DNA of 64,000 nucleotides from Actinomyces sp. oral taxon 897. Its GTDB lineage: Bacteria; Actinomycetota; Actinomycetes; Actinomycetales; Actinomycetaceae. Shown piece by piece: positions 50,131 through 56,557 of this stretch. Position 1 is the first letter of the stretch. Each line of letters opens with the position of its first letter. The position numbers and the translations under genes are program-made. The DNA is taken from NCBI RefSeq assembly GCF_002999235.1, contig NZ_CP027236.1:3038001-3102000 (forward strand), given 5' to 3'. The notes beneath the pieces were generated by a model. That model made no database searches, was not told the origin of the DNA, and saw only the letters and a list, made by a program, of their open reading frames with translations.

Positions 50131-53078
50131 TGAGGGCTGATCTCCTTCAGTCCGGTGGTGGGGGAGTACTCGAGTGTCTTGCCGCCCAGGTGGGCCCGGC
50201 CGTCCTCCAGGACCAGGAAGAGCTGGCCGCGCAGCTGCGGCTCGTCCTGCCAGGCAGGAACGACCCACCGCTCCAGCTCGTCAATGACCTGGTCGATGAC
50301 GCGCGCGTTGGACAGGCTCGCGGGCAGCCTCACCGCGGACAGGGCCATGGCGCGCACGACCTTCGGGTCAGGGACGCGGTCGGTCGGGATAATGTGCACC
50401 GTGCCGCCAGGCCGGCACGGCAGGGTACGTGGCTCCTCCTGGCCACCGTCCCGGTGCAGATCCAGGAGGATGACCTCCAGGGAGTCCTCGCCGTCGCGCA
50501 CCTGGGCCCGACCCTTCTCCTCGTTGTCCGAGGCGGTCGTGTGCAGCCAGCCCACCAGTGAGGTGCTCCTCCCCGACTTCTTCGGCTCATCGAGAAGGAA
50601 TCCCTGCGCCGATTTGAACTTGTCGGATCGCTCCTTCTCATACGCCTCCCTGGCCTGGGACACAGTCTCCCGCCACTTGGGTGGTACCGGGGCGTCGGCT
50701 CCGTAGACGGCCTCAATGAGGTCGTGGACGTCGTCGGGCACGGTGACCACCCCGAGGCCGTCGAGCACCCGGTCCAGGGCGGCCGCGCTCATGAGCATGT
50801 CCTGCTCCCCGTAGATCGCCTTGGCGCCAGGCTCCACGGCCGGGTCGTCAGAGGTGGTGGAGGGCAGGTAGTCGATGTAGCAGGTAGGGGTGGCAAGCCG
50901 GGGCGGGCGAGGCCGGTTGTGGCGGTGGAGCCGGCCCATGCGCTGAAGGACCAGGTCAATGGGGGCCAGGTCGCTCACCAGCAGGTCGAAGTCCACGTCC
51001 AGGGACTGCTCCACCACCTGCGTGGCCACGACGACCGCCCGGTGCGGCCGATCGGGGCGGCTGCGCGGCGGCCCGAAGCGGCGCAGCAGGTCGGCGTCCT
51101 TGGCCAGGCGGTCCCCAATGGTGAAGCGGGCGTGGTTGAGGCCCACGTCCTCACCGAAGGTCTCACGCAGCAGCTCGTAGGTCTCCTGGGCGCGCCGCAC
51201 CGTGTTGCGCACCACCAGGGCGCAGCCGCCGTCGGCCAGCGCCTCTGTCAGGAGCGGGACCAGGGCGTCCTTGGTCAGGCGCCTGAGGTGCACCGTGCTG
51301 CGCCGCCCCGAGGCCGACGTCGCGGTGACCTCGGTGCGCTCGCGCCCCGCGGTGACCAGGCAGGGGAAGGGCGTGCGCAGGGCCTGGGGGGTGGGGGTCC
51401 TGGGGACCTGCTCTCCCGCGGCCAGGCGCAGGCCGCGCCGGTAGGCGTCGACCAGGGCGGTGCAGCGCGCCTCGGACAGGGTGGCTGACAGGAGCACCAC
51501 CGGCACGCCGTAGGAGGCGAGCCAGGTCAGGGCACGGTCCAGGTAGACGTTCATGTAGGTGGAGTAGGAGTGCACCTCGTCCACGACGACCACCTTGCGG
51601 CTCAGCCCCAGGTGCCGCATGGCCAGGTGAGGGGCGCGCATGGCCTCAAAGAGCAGGTGGTCCACGGTGGTGACCACGAAGTCGGCGAGCATGGTCTTCT
51701 TGCGCCCGTTGAACCAGGCCAGGATGGCCAGGTCGGCCCGACGGCGCCTCTTAGTGCTGGCGGTCCGGCTGGTACGGGCCTCCTCCTCGTCCCAGCCGAT
51801 CCCGGCGGGGCGCGGGACGGAGTCGGCCTGTCCGCCGAGCGCCCCCAGGAGCCGGTCGCGGATCTCGTAGCCGCGCCTGCGCAGCACCCGGGCCTCCTCA
51901 TTGAGCCGGGCGCGACCGTGCACGAGCTGGACGGCAAAGTCCGACGGCGCGCCCCCGGCGGCGTAGGCCTCCTCGATCCGCTCCAGCCAGGACAGCTCAC
52001 GGGAGAACATGGCGTCCGTGGTCGCCTGGGTGGGCAGGGCGAAGAGCACCCCGGCCCGGCCGGTCCGGGCGGCGAGCACCTCGGCGGCCATGAGGGCGGC
52101 CTCGGTCTTGCCGCCTCCTGTGGACTCCTCGACAATGAGCATCCCCGGCAGCTCCATGGTGCGGGCCGCCTCCAGGGTGCGTGCCTGCACGTCGGTGGCC
52201 CGGGCTCCCCCGGGTAGCTCAAAGCGCTGGGTGAGCAGCACGTCGGGGTCGGCGCCCTCGTCACGGGGGTGCCACGGAGCGGGAATCTCCAGGCGGGACC
52301 GGCCGGTGGCTACCCGTTCGGCGTGGGCGTCGGGGGAGAGGTGGTCCAGTCCGTCGTCGTCCAGGGGAAGAAGAGGGAAGTACGCCTCCGTGGAGGCGAG
52401 CCAGTCCGCCACAATGACCAGGCCCGAGAGCTCCACCAGGAAGGGCTGGGACCAGCGGTGCCGCCCCCAGCCGGGCAGCAGGGGCCCCGCACCGGTGCGG
52501 GCTGTCACGAGCTCAAGGAGCTCACGCTGGGTGGTGGCCCACGCCTCGTCACCCAGGAGGTGCTCGTGCCCGCTGAGATCGTTGGTCAGGGCCGCCCTCG
52601 TGGGCGGGATGCCGTGGTGGGCGCCGACCACGGAGGCCAGGGCCTGGGCCGCCCCAGGCGCCCAGCCGTGCTCGCCCGTGAGCCAGGACCTCAGGATCAG
52701 GTGGCCTGCCAGGGCGTGGGGGAGCTTACGACGCTCCTTGATATCGACGTGCTCGTGCCTCAGGCCCACCTCCGCCATGCGGTCGTCCAGGCTCGTGACC
52801 TGGCAGGAGAAGGCCGGGGTGCACTTGCCGACGTCGTGGACGCCGGTGGTCCAGGAGGCCAGGAGGCAGAACTCGTCCACCGGGGCCAGCCCTGAGGCTG
52901 AGTCGGCGAACTCGCGCTCAATGAGGTCCTGGACGGTGGGCGCCAGCCAGTGCTCGGCGAGGTGCCCGGCGAGAGTGGCGGAGTCGAGCAGGTGCAGCCA
53001 GAGCGGGAGCCAGCGCCTGCTCTCGGGGTCGTAGCCGGACTTGGCCCACACGCGCTGGGCGCGAGCTGACAGTTCCAT
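50127..53078 (-). CDS. cas3: CRISPR-associated helicase-nuclease Cas3, type I-E
   Basis: 983 residues, the effector that degrades DNA after Cascade binding. The HD nuclease domain comes first, with His81/Asp82 in GVHDVGK and further His in VGAHHG (about 152-155). The helicase part has Walker A ESTGGGKT (about 318-325), the DEVH box (500-503), motif III LLSATLS and QxxxRxGR-like LQRMGRLHRH. It is a single polypeptide with no fusion. It is the first gene of a gap-free minus-strand operon ending in the array, so its promoter lies in 53079-53284 or further upstream. Confidence 0.97.
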   Translation of the reverse strand: MELSARAQRVWAKSGYDPESRRWLPLWLHLLDSATLAGHLAEHWLAPTVQDLIEREFADSASGLAPVDEFCLLASWTTGVHDVGKCTPAFSCQVTSLDDRMAEVGLRHEHVDIKERRKLPHALAGHLILRSWLTGEHGWAPGAAQALASVVGAHHGIPPTRAALTNDLSGHEHLLGDEAWATTQRELLELVTARTGAGPLLPGWGRHRWSQPFLVELSGLVIVADWLASTEAYFPLLPLDDDGLDHLSPDAHAERVATGRSRLEIPAPWHPRDEGADPDVLLTQRFELPGGARATDVQARTLEAARTMELPGMLIVEESTGGGKTEAALMAAEVLAARTGRAGVLFALPTQATTDAMFSRELSWLERIEEAYAAGGAPSDFAVQLVHGRARLNEEARVLRRRGYEIRDRLLGALGGQADSVPRPAGIGWDEEEARTSRTASTKRRRRADLAILAWFNGRKKTMLADFVVTTVDHLLFEAMRAPHLAMRHLGLSRKVVVVDEVHSYSTYMNVYLDRALTWLASYGVPVVLLSATLSEARCTALVDAYRRGLRLAAGEQVPRTPTPQALRTPFPCLVTAGRERTEVTATSASGRRSTVHLRRLTKDALVPLLTEALADGGCALVVRNTVRRAQETYELLRETFGEDVGLNHARFTIGDRLAKDADLLRRFGPPRSRPDRPHRAVVVATQVVEQSLDVDFDLLVSDLAPIDLVLQRMGRLHRHNRPRPPRLATPTCYIDYLPSTTSDDPAVEPGAKAIYGEQDMLMSAAALDRVLDGLGVVTVPDDVHDLIEAVYGADAPVPPKWRETVSQAREAYEKERSDKFKSAQGFLLDEPKKSGRSTSLVGWLHTTASDNEEKGRAQVRDGEDSLEVILLDLHRDGGQEEPRTLPCRPGGTVHIIPTDRVPDPKVVRAMALSAVRLPASLSNARVIDQVIDELERWVVPAWQDEPQLRGQLFLVLEDGRAHLGGKTLEYSPTTGLKEISPQ

Positions 53079-53284
53079 AGGGACGGGGGTTCCTTCCGTG
53101 GGGGCTGGCCCAGGCTATCGCGCCAGTCACAGCAACACGCCCTGAGGTGCCCGTTGAGATCAAACTGTTATCAACAGTGTTCCGTGCTGACGAGATAGCC
53201 ATGGTTCGTGGTGGAGGCTCATGGTGCGGCTTCGGCTCCTGGACGCGGCGTCATGACTTGGGGGTGGGCCGGAAAGCGGCTAGC
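53079..53284 (-). promoter_or_regulatory. cas operon upstream region with a small palindrome
   Basis: No gene is visible. ACTGTT (53164-53169) and AACAGT (53173-53178) form a 6+6 palindrome with a 3-bp spacer, about 85 bp upstream of the cas3 ATG, in the most AT-rich part of the gap. It could be the operator of a cas regulator or part of the promoter. The start-proximal sequence GGAAGGAACC supplies a ribosome binding site for cas3. Confidence 0.4.
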
Positions 53285-53322
53285 CTGGGTGTTGGTGCAG
53301 TGGCAGCTGCACCAACACCCAG
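53285..53322 (-). terminator. Perfect 16-bp stem-loop downstream of the small ORF
   Basis: CTGGGTGTTGGTGCAG (53285-53300) and its exact reverse complement (53307-53322) enclose a 6-base loop. No U-tract follows on either strand. Its position, 20 bp past the stop of the small minus-strand ORF and before the cas3 upstream region, suits a transcript end that insulates the cas operon. Confidence 0.55.
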
Positions 53323-53342
53323 ACAGCGACGGTCTTCTCGAA

Positions 53343-53465
53343 CTAGAAGAAAGCGGAGATAATGATAGCTACGCTCTTCAAGCAGCTTGCAAGAAGACGA
53401 AGCACTTCGAGGAGCTGTGAATCATGGTTCTTGTTCTTCTTGGTGGGTGCCACCTTTGATGTCAC
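53343..53465 (-). CDS. Candidate 40-residue small protein, possible CreT-like toxin
   Basis: A GTG at 53465 opens a 40-codon frame ending in TAG. It is preceded by AAGGAGGTGA (53480-53471), near-perfect complementarity to the 16S anti-Shine-Dalgarno, with 8 bases between GGAGG and the GTG; this is the strongest such site I saw in the window. The product has a basic, polar N-terminal third (PTKKNKNHDS) and a hydrophobic C-terminal half ending SVAIIISAFF, the profile of small membrane-active toxins. Many codons end in A or T (TCA, GCA, GAT, CTT, CGT, GTA), unlike neighbouring genes. The frame stays open upstream to 53555 but without a ribosome site. Function is inferred only from shape and from the adjacent crRNA-like element; it could also be a leader peptide or a chance ORF. 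Confidence 0.55.
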   Translation of the reverse strand: MTSKVAPTKKNKNHDSQLLEVLRLLASCLKSVAIIISAFF

Positions 53466-53514
53466 CCGGGTCACCTCCTTCTTCTGATCGAGTCGGGTAC
53501 TGTCGGGGCTGAAT

Positions 53515-53534
53515 GTGTGTGGGTTAGCCGTGGC
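53515..53534 (+). promoter_or_regulatory. Predicted binding site of the crRNA-like RNA, in the small-ORF promoter/leader
   Basis: GTGTGTGGGTTAGCCGTGGC here matches the pseudo-spacer at 53599-53618 in 17 of 20 positions; mismatches are at guide positions 6, 7 and 18. The three bases before it read AAT. It lies 50-70 bp upstream of the small-ORF start on the minus strand. A minus-strand TANNNT hexamer (TAGCAT, 53547-53542) would start transcription right at the edge of the site, so bound Cascade would block that promoter. Confidence 0.5.
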
Positions 53535-53540
53535 ATGAGC

Positions 53541-53547
53541 TATGCTA
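53541..53547. promoter_or_regulatory. Overlapping divergent -10-like hexamers
   Basis: TATGCT on the plus strand (53541-53546) and TAGCAT on the minus strand (53547-53542) both fit the actinobacterial TANNNT -10 pattern. Plus-strand transcription would start just before the pseudo-repeats, and minus-strand transcription just before the small ORF leader. No -35 elements are convincing. Tentative. Confidence 0.3.
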
Positions 53548-53569
53548 GCACGCATGGAGCCGTGGCGGT

Positions 53570-53646
53570 ACGGACTCTGCGTGAGCAGAGATGACCCCGT
53601 GTGGTGGTTAGCCGTCGCGTTGGCCCCGCGTGAGCGGGGAGCTAGT
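53570..53646 (+). ncRNA. crRNA-like RNA: two degenerate type I-E repeats around a 21-nt pseudo-spacer
   Basis: Pseudo-repeat 1 (53570-53597) folds as CTCTGC-GTGA-GCAGAG followed by ATGACCC, and pseudo-repeat 2 (53619-53646) begins GTTGG and folds as CCCCGC-GTGA-GCGGGG. Both align at every hairpin position with the array repeat (CCCCGC-nnnn-GCGGGG, then ATGATCC). In repeat 1 two stem pairs changed from C-G to T-A on both sides, which keeps pairing. Repeat 2 keeps the 5' part and hairpin but loses the 3' handle. Cas6e cutting would leave handle AUGACCC plus one base, then a 20-nt guide. This is the layout of CreA or CreR RNAs known from type I systems. Expression is unproven, and a relic mini-array is the alternative. 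Confidence 0.6.
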
Positions 53647-53685
53647 GGGTGCCCGGGCGTACCAGCCGGGGGTGTCCACGCAGGT

Positions 53686-53725
53686 CAGGGGGCCTCCGTC
53701 GCCGGGTGGTGACGGAGGCCCCCTG
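53686..53725 (+). terminator. 15-bp stem-loop after the crRNA-like element
   Basis: CAGGGGGCCTCCGTC (53686-53700) pairs perfectly with 53711-53725 around a 10-base loop. There is no U-tract, as is common for actinobacterial hairpin terminators. It would end the plus-strand crRNA-like transcript about 40 bases after the second pseudo-repeat. Confidence 0.6.
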
Positions 53726-53809
53726 GACGAGGAGGACATGAGCCCCCTCTGTACGGACGTCAAAGACTATGGTCTTCATCTCAGTAAGTTGAGGATCCCT
53801 GGTCCGGCC

Positions 53810-55147
53810 TCACCGCCTGGCTGAGTACCCCCGGCGGGCGGTGTCCAGGGCCGCGGGCAGGACGTCGAGCAGCCGCTCGACGTCGTCGGCGGTGGTGGAC
53901 CAGCCCATGGAGCAGCGCAGCGTCGAGCGTGCCGGGCCCTCGCCCAGGCCCATGGCCTCCAGCACGTGGCTGGGCCGGATGACGCCCGCGTGGCAGGCGG
54001 AACCGGCTGAGACGTCCACGCCGCCCATGTCCAGGGCCATGAGCAGGGCCTCGGTGTCCACCTCCTCGAACCACAGGTGCGCCGTGGTGGGCAGGTGGGG
54101 GGCGTCGGCCGGGAGCGTGGCGTGTACCCCCTCCAGGGCGCAGGCCCCCTGCAGGAGCCTGCTGCGCAGCACCTCCAGCCTGCGTGACTCCTCAACCTGC
54201 TCGGCCACCGCCAGCTCCACGGCCAGCGCCAGGGCCCGTGCCCCGACGACGTCCTGCGTGCCCGAGCGGATCCCCCGCTCCTGGCGGCCCCCGCCCGTGG
54301 CCGTCACCAGTGTCAGGTTACGCCGGGCCACCAGCGCCCCGGTTCCCACGGGCGCCCCGATCTTGTGGCCGGTGACGCTCATGGCGTCCAGACCCCAGGC
54401 GCCAAAGCGCACCGGCACCTTGCCCAGGGCGGCGACGGCGTCACAGTGCACGGGGACGTAGCCGGGGTCCGTGGGGCGACGCGCCCCGGTGGCCTCCCGG
54501 ACGACCCGGACGAGTCCGCCGACGTCCTGCAGGACGCCGGTCTCGTTATTGGCCGCCATGACCGACACCAGGGCCGCAGACGGACGGTTCCCACCAGGGG
54601 ACACCGCCTCGGCCAGGGAGCCGGGCAGCACCCGGCCAGCGGCGTCGACCGCCAGCAGGTCCAGCTCCGCCCCCAGGTGGGCGACGGCGGTGCGGGCGGA
54701 GTCCAGGACGGCCGGGTGCTCGGTAGGGGAGACGACGAGCCGGGGGGTGCAGTCCCCGGCACCGCTGCCCGTGGGCACCCGCCTCTTCCCCGTACCCGGC
54801 GCGTGGTGGTCCTCGTGACGGGTTCCAGGCGCTCGGCTGCCGGCTGCCGTGTGCGTGACGGTCCTGCGCGTCCCCTGGGCCCGCGCCGCCAGGACCCGCC
54901 CGGAGACGACCAGCGCGTCGGCCTCGGTGCCGCCGCTGGTCAGCAGCACCTCGTGGGGGTCCACCTCCAGGGCGGTGGCCAGGCGCGCCCGGGCCCGGGC
55001 CAGCGCCGCCCCTACGCGCCGCCCCGAGGCGTGCGTGGCCGCCGGGTTGGCCCAGCCGCCCAGGTTGTCGGCGAGGTCGGCCGCCACCTGCTGGGCGACC
55101 TCCGGCCGGAGCGGGGACGTGGCTGCGTGGTCCAGGTAGGTGCGCAC
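53810..55147 (-). CDS. Cysteine desulfurase (NifS/IscS family)
   Basis: 445-residue PLP enzyme that takes sulfur from cysteine for Fe-S cluster or tRNA thiolation. TSGGTEADALV contacts the cofactor, Lys262 (SVTGHKIGAP) forms the Schiff base, Cys385 (SAGSACHAG) carries the persulfide, and RQERGIRSGTQ is the usual arginine loop. The protein is about 50 residues longer than typical, because of a low-complexity His/Gly/Pro insertion near residues 94-134. The GTG at 55147 lies only 35 bp from the divergent nudC ATG, so the two promoters must overlap. The last bases lie 85 bp from the crRNA-like element's hairpin. Confidence 0.92.
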   Translation of the reverse strand: MRTYLDHAATSPLRPEVAQQVAADLADNLGGWANPAATHASGRRVGAALARARARLATALEVDPHEVLLTSGGTEADALVVSGRVLAARAQGTRRTVTHTAAGSRAPGTRHEDHHAPGTGKRRVPTGSGAGDCTPRLVVSPTEHPAVLDSARTAVAHLGAELDLLAVDAAGRVLPGSLAEAVSPGGNRPSAALVSVMAANNETGVLQDVGGLVRVVREATGARRPTDPGYVPVHCDAVAALGKVPVRFGAWGLDAMSVTGHKIGAPVGTGALVARRNLTLVTATGGGRQERGIRSGTQDVVGARALALAVELAVAEQVEESRRLEVLRSRLLQGACALEGVHATLPADAPHLPTTAHLWFEEVDTEALLMALDMGGVDVSAGSACHAGVIRPSHVLEAMGLGEGPARSTLRCSMGWSTTADDVERLLDVLPAALDTARRGYSARR

Positions 55148-55182
55148 AGGGCGGATCGTAGCCGCGGTGGCAGGATGGGTGT

Positions 55183-56388
55183 ATGCCCTACCTCGCGCTC
55201 TCCCGCTCCGCCACCGACCGCGACGCCGGTCGGCGCGGTGAGCCGTACCTCCTGGACCACCTGGCCGCGGACCCGGCCACCCGGGTGGTCCTCGTCGATG
55301 CGCGCGGGCGCGTGGCCGTCCAGGCGGGACCGGTGCCCCTGGGTGCCGACCTGCCCCAGGACGGGCTCACGCCCCCGGACGCCCTGCTCCCGGCCCCCGC
55401 GACGTCGGAGCGTGTACGCCTGGCGCCCCTGGTCGCCGCCGACCTGGGCGACCTCCTGAAGGCGGAGGACCTGACCGCGCTCTACCTGGGGCGTGAGCCC
55501 GACGACGGCGCCCCACCGGCGCCCCAGGTCCCCGGGCCCGCCCCGCGGGGTGCCAGCCAGCCGAGGCAGGACTCGGGGGCCGCCCTGAGGCAGCGCGTCT
55601 CGGACCAGCCGGTCCCGGACCCACAGGGTGCCAGCCAGCTGGCCCCGGAGCAACCCGCACCCGGGCCGGGGAGGACGTCCTGGGTGGGCGTCGTCCTGCC
55701 CGGGGGCGCGGACCGGCAGGACCGGCAGGACGAGGGGGGACGCGCCGACCTGGACGGGCTCCTGTCCCGCTACCCCCTGGCGGCCCTGCGCGCGGTGGGC
55801 GCGGACATGGACGCCCACGACGCGGGCCTGGCCACCACGGCGGTGGCCCTGGCCGCCTGGCACCACCGCTCCCGCTACTGCCCGGCCTGCGGGACCCCCA
55901 CCCGGGTCGTCCAGGCCGGGTGGGCGCGGCGCTGCCCGGGCTGCGCCGCCACGCACTTCCCCCGCACCGACCCGGCCGTCATTATGGCCGTCACCGACGA
56001 CGCCGACCGCCTCCTGCTGGTTCACGGGGCCACCTGGGAGGCGCGCAGGTACTCCGTGGTCGCCGGGTTTGTCGAGGCGGGGGAGGACGCCGAGGCGGCC
56101 GTGGCCCGGGAGGTCTGGGAGGAGACGGGGCTGCGGGTAGGGCGTGTGGAGCAGGTGGCCACCCAGCCCTGGCCCTTCCCCCGCTCCCTCATGCTGGGCT
56201 ACCGGGCCCGCCTGGTCCCCGGTCAGGGCCTGCCCCGGCCCGACGGCGTCGAGGTCACCGGCGCCCGCCTGCTCACCCGGGCCCAGCTCGCCGAGGCGGT
56301 GGCCCGCAGGGAGGTGGTCCTGCCGGGACGCACCTCGATCGCCCGCGTCCTCATTGACGACTGGTACGACCAGCCCGAACGCCCCTGA
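55183..56388 (+). CDS. nudC: NAD(+) diphosphatase / NAD-decapping hydrolase NudC
   Basis: 401 residues. The zinc ribbon has Cys233, Cys236 (CPAC), Cys251 and Cys254 (CPGC). The linker HFPRTDPAVIM, the Nudix box at residues 295-317 (GFVEAGED ... REVWEETGL) and the NudC-specific TQPWPFPRS all fit. It cleaves NAD(H) to NMN(H) and AMP and, in other bacteria, removes NAD caps from RNA. A Pro/Gln-rich insertion near residues 106-165 makes it longer than the usual 260-320. Divergent from the cysteine desulfurase. Confidence 0.94.
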   Translation: MPYLALSRSATDRDAGRRGEPYLLDHLAADPATRVVLVDARGRVAVQAGPVPLGADLPQDGLTPPDALLPAPATSERVRLAPLVAADLGDLLKAEDLTALYLGREPDDGAPPAPQVPGPAPRGASQPRQDSGAALRQRVSDQPVPDPQGASQLAPEQPAPGPGRTSWVGVVLPGGADRQDRQDEGGRADLDGLLSRYPLAALRAVGADMDAHDAGLATTAVALAAWHHRSRYCPACGTPTRVVQAGWARRCPGCAATHFPRTDPAVIMAVTDDADRLLLVHGATWEARRYSVVAGFVEAGEDAEAAVAREVWEETGLRVGRVEQVATQPWPFPRSLMLGYRARLVPGQGLPRPDGVEVTGARLLTRAQLAEAVARREVVLPGRTSIARVLIDDWYDQPERP

Positions 56389-56557
56389 CGCCAGAGGTGC
56401 CGGGTCAGGCCGCCCCGCCGACCTCGGGCCTGCGCGCGCGTCCCTGACGCCAGAGGCGCCGGAGTACCAGGGGGCGGGGTGCCGGGGACCGGCCGAGAAG
56501 GGCGTCAGGGTCCTGCAGGGGGCGGGAGGGCGGGCAGGCGTGGCACCCTTGGACCTA

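Noticed and set aside
53079..53284. Second target of the pseudo-spacer in the cas3 promoter (pure CreR-type autoregulation)
   Set aside because: I compared both orientations of the pseudo-spacer with this interval and saw no match approaching the 17/20 found at 53515.
53630..53824. 64-codon plus-strand frame after the crRNA-like element
   Set aside because: It starts inside the second pseudo-repeat and spans the terminator hairpin; no ribosome site.
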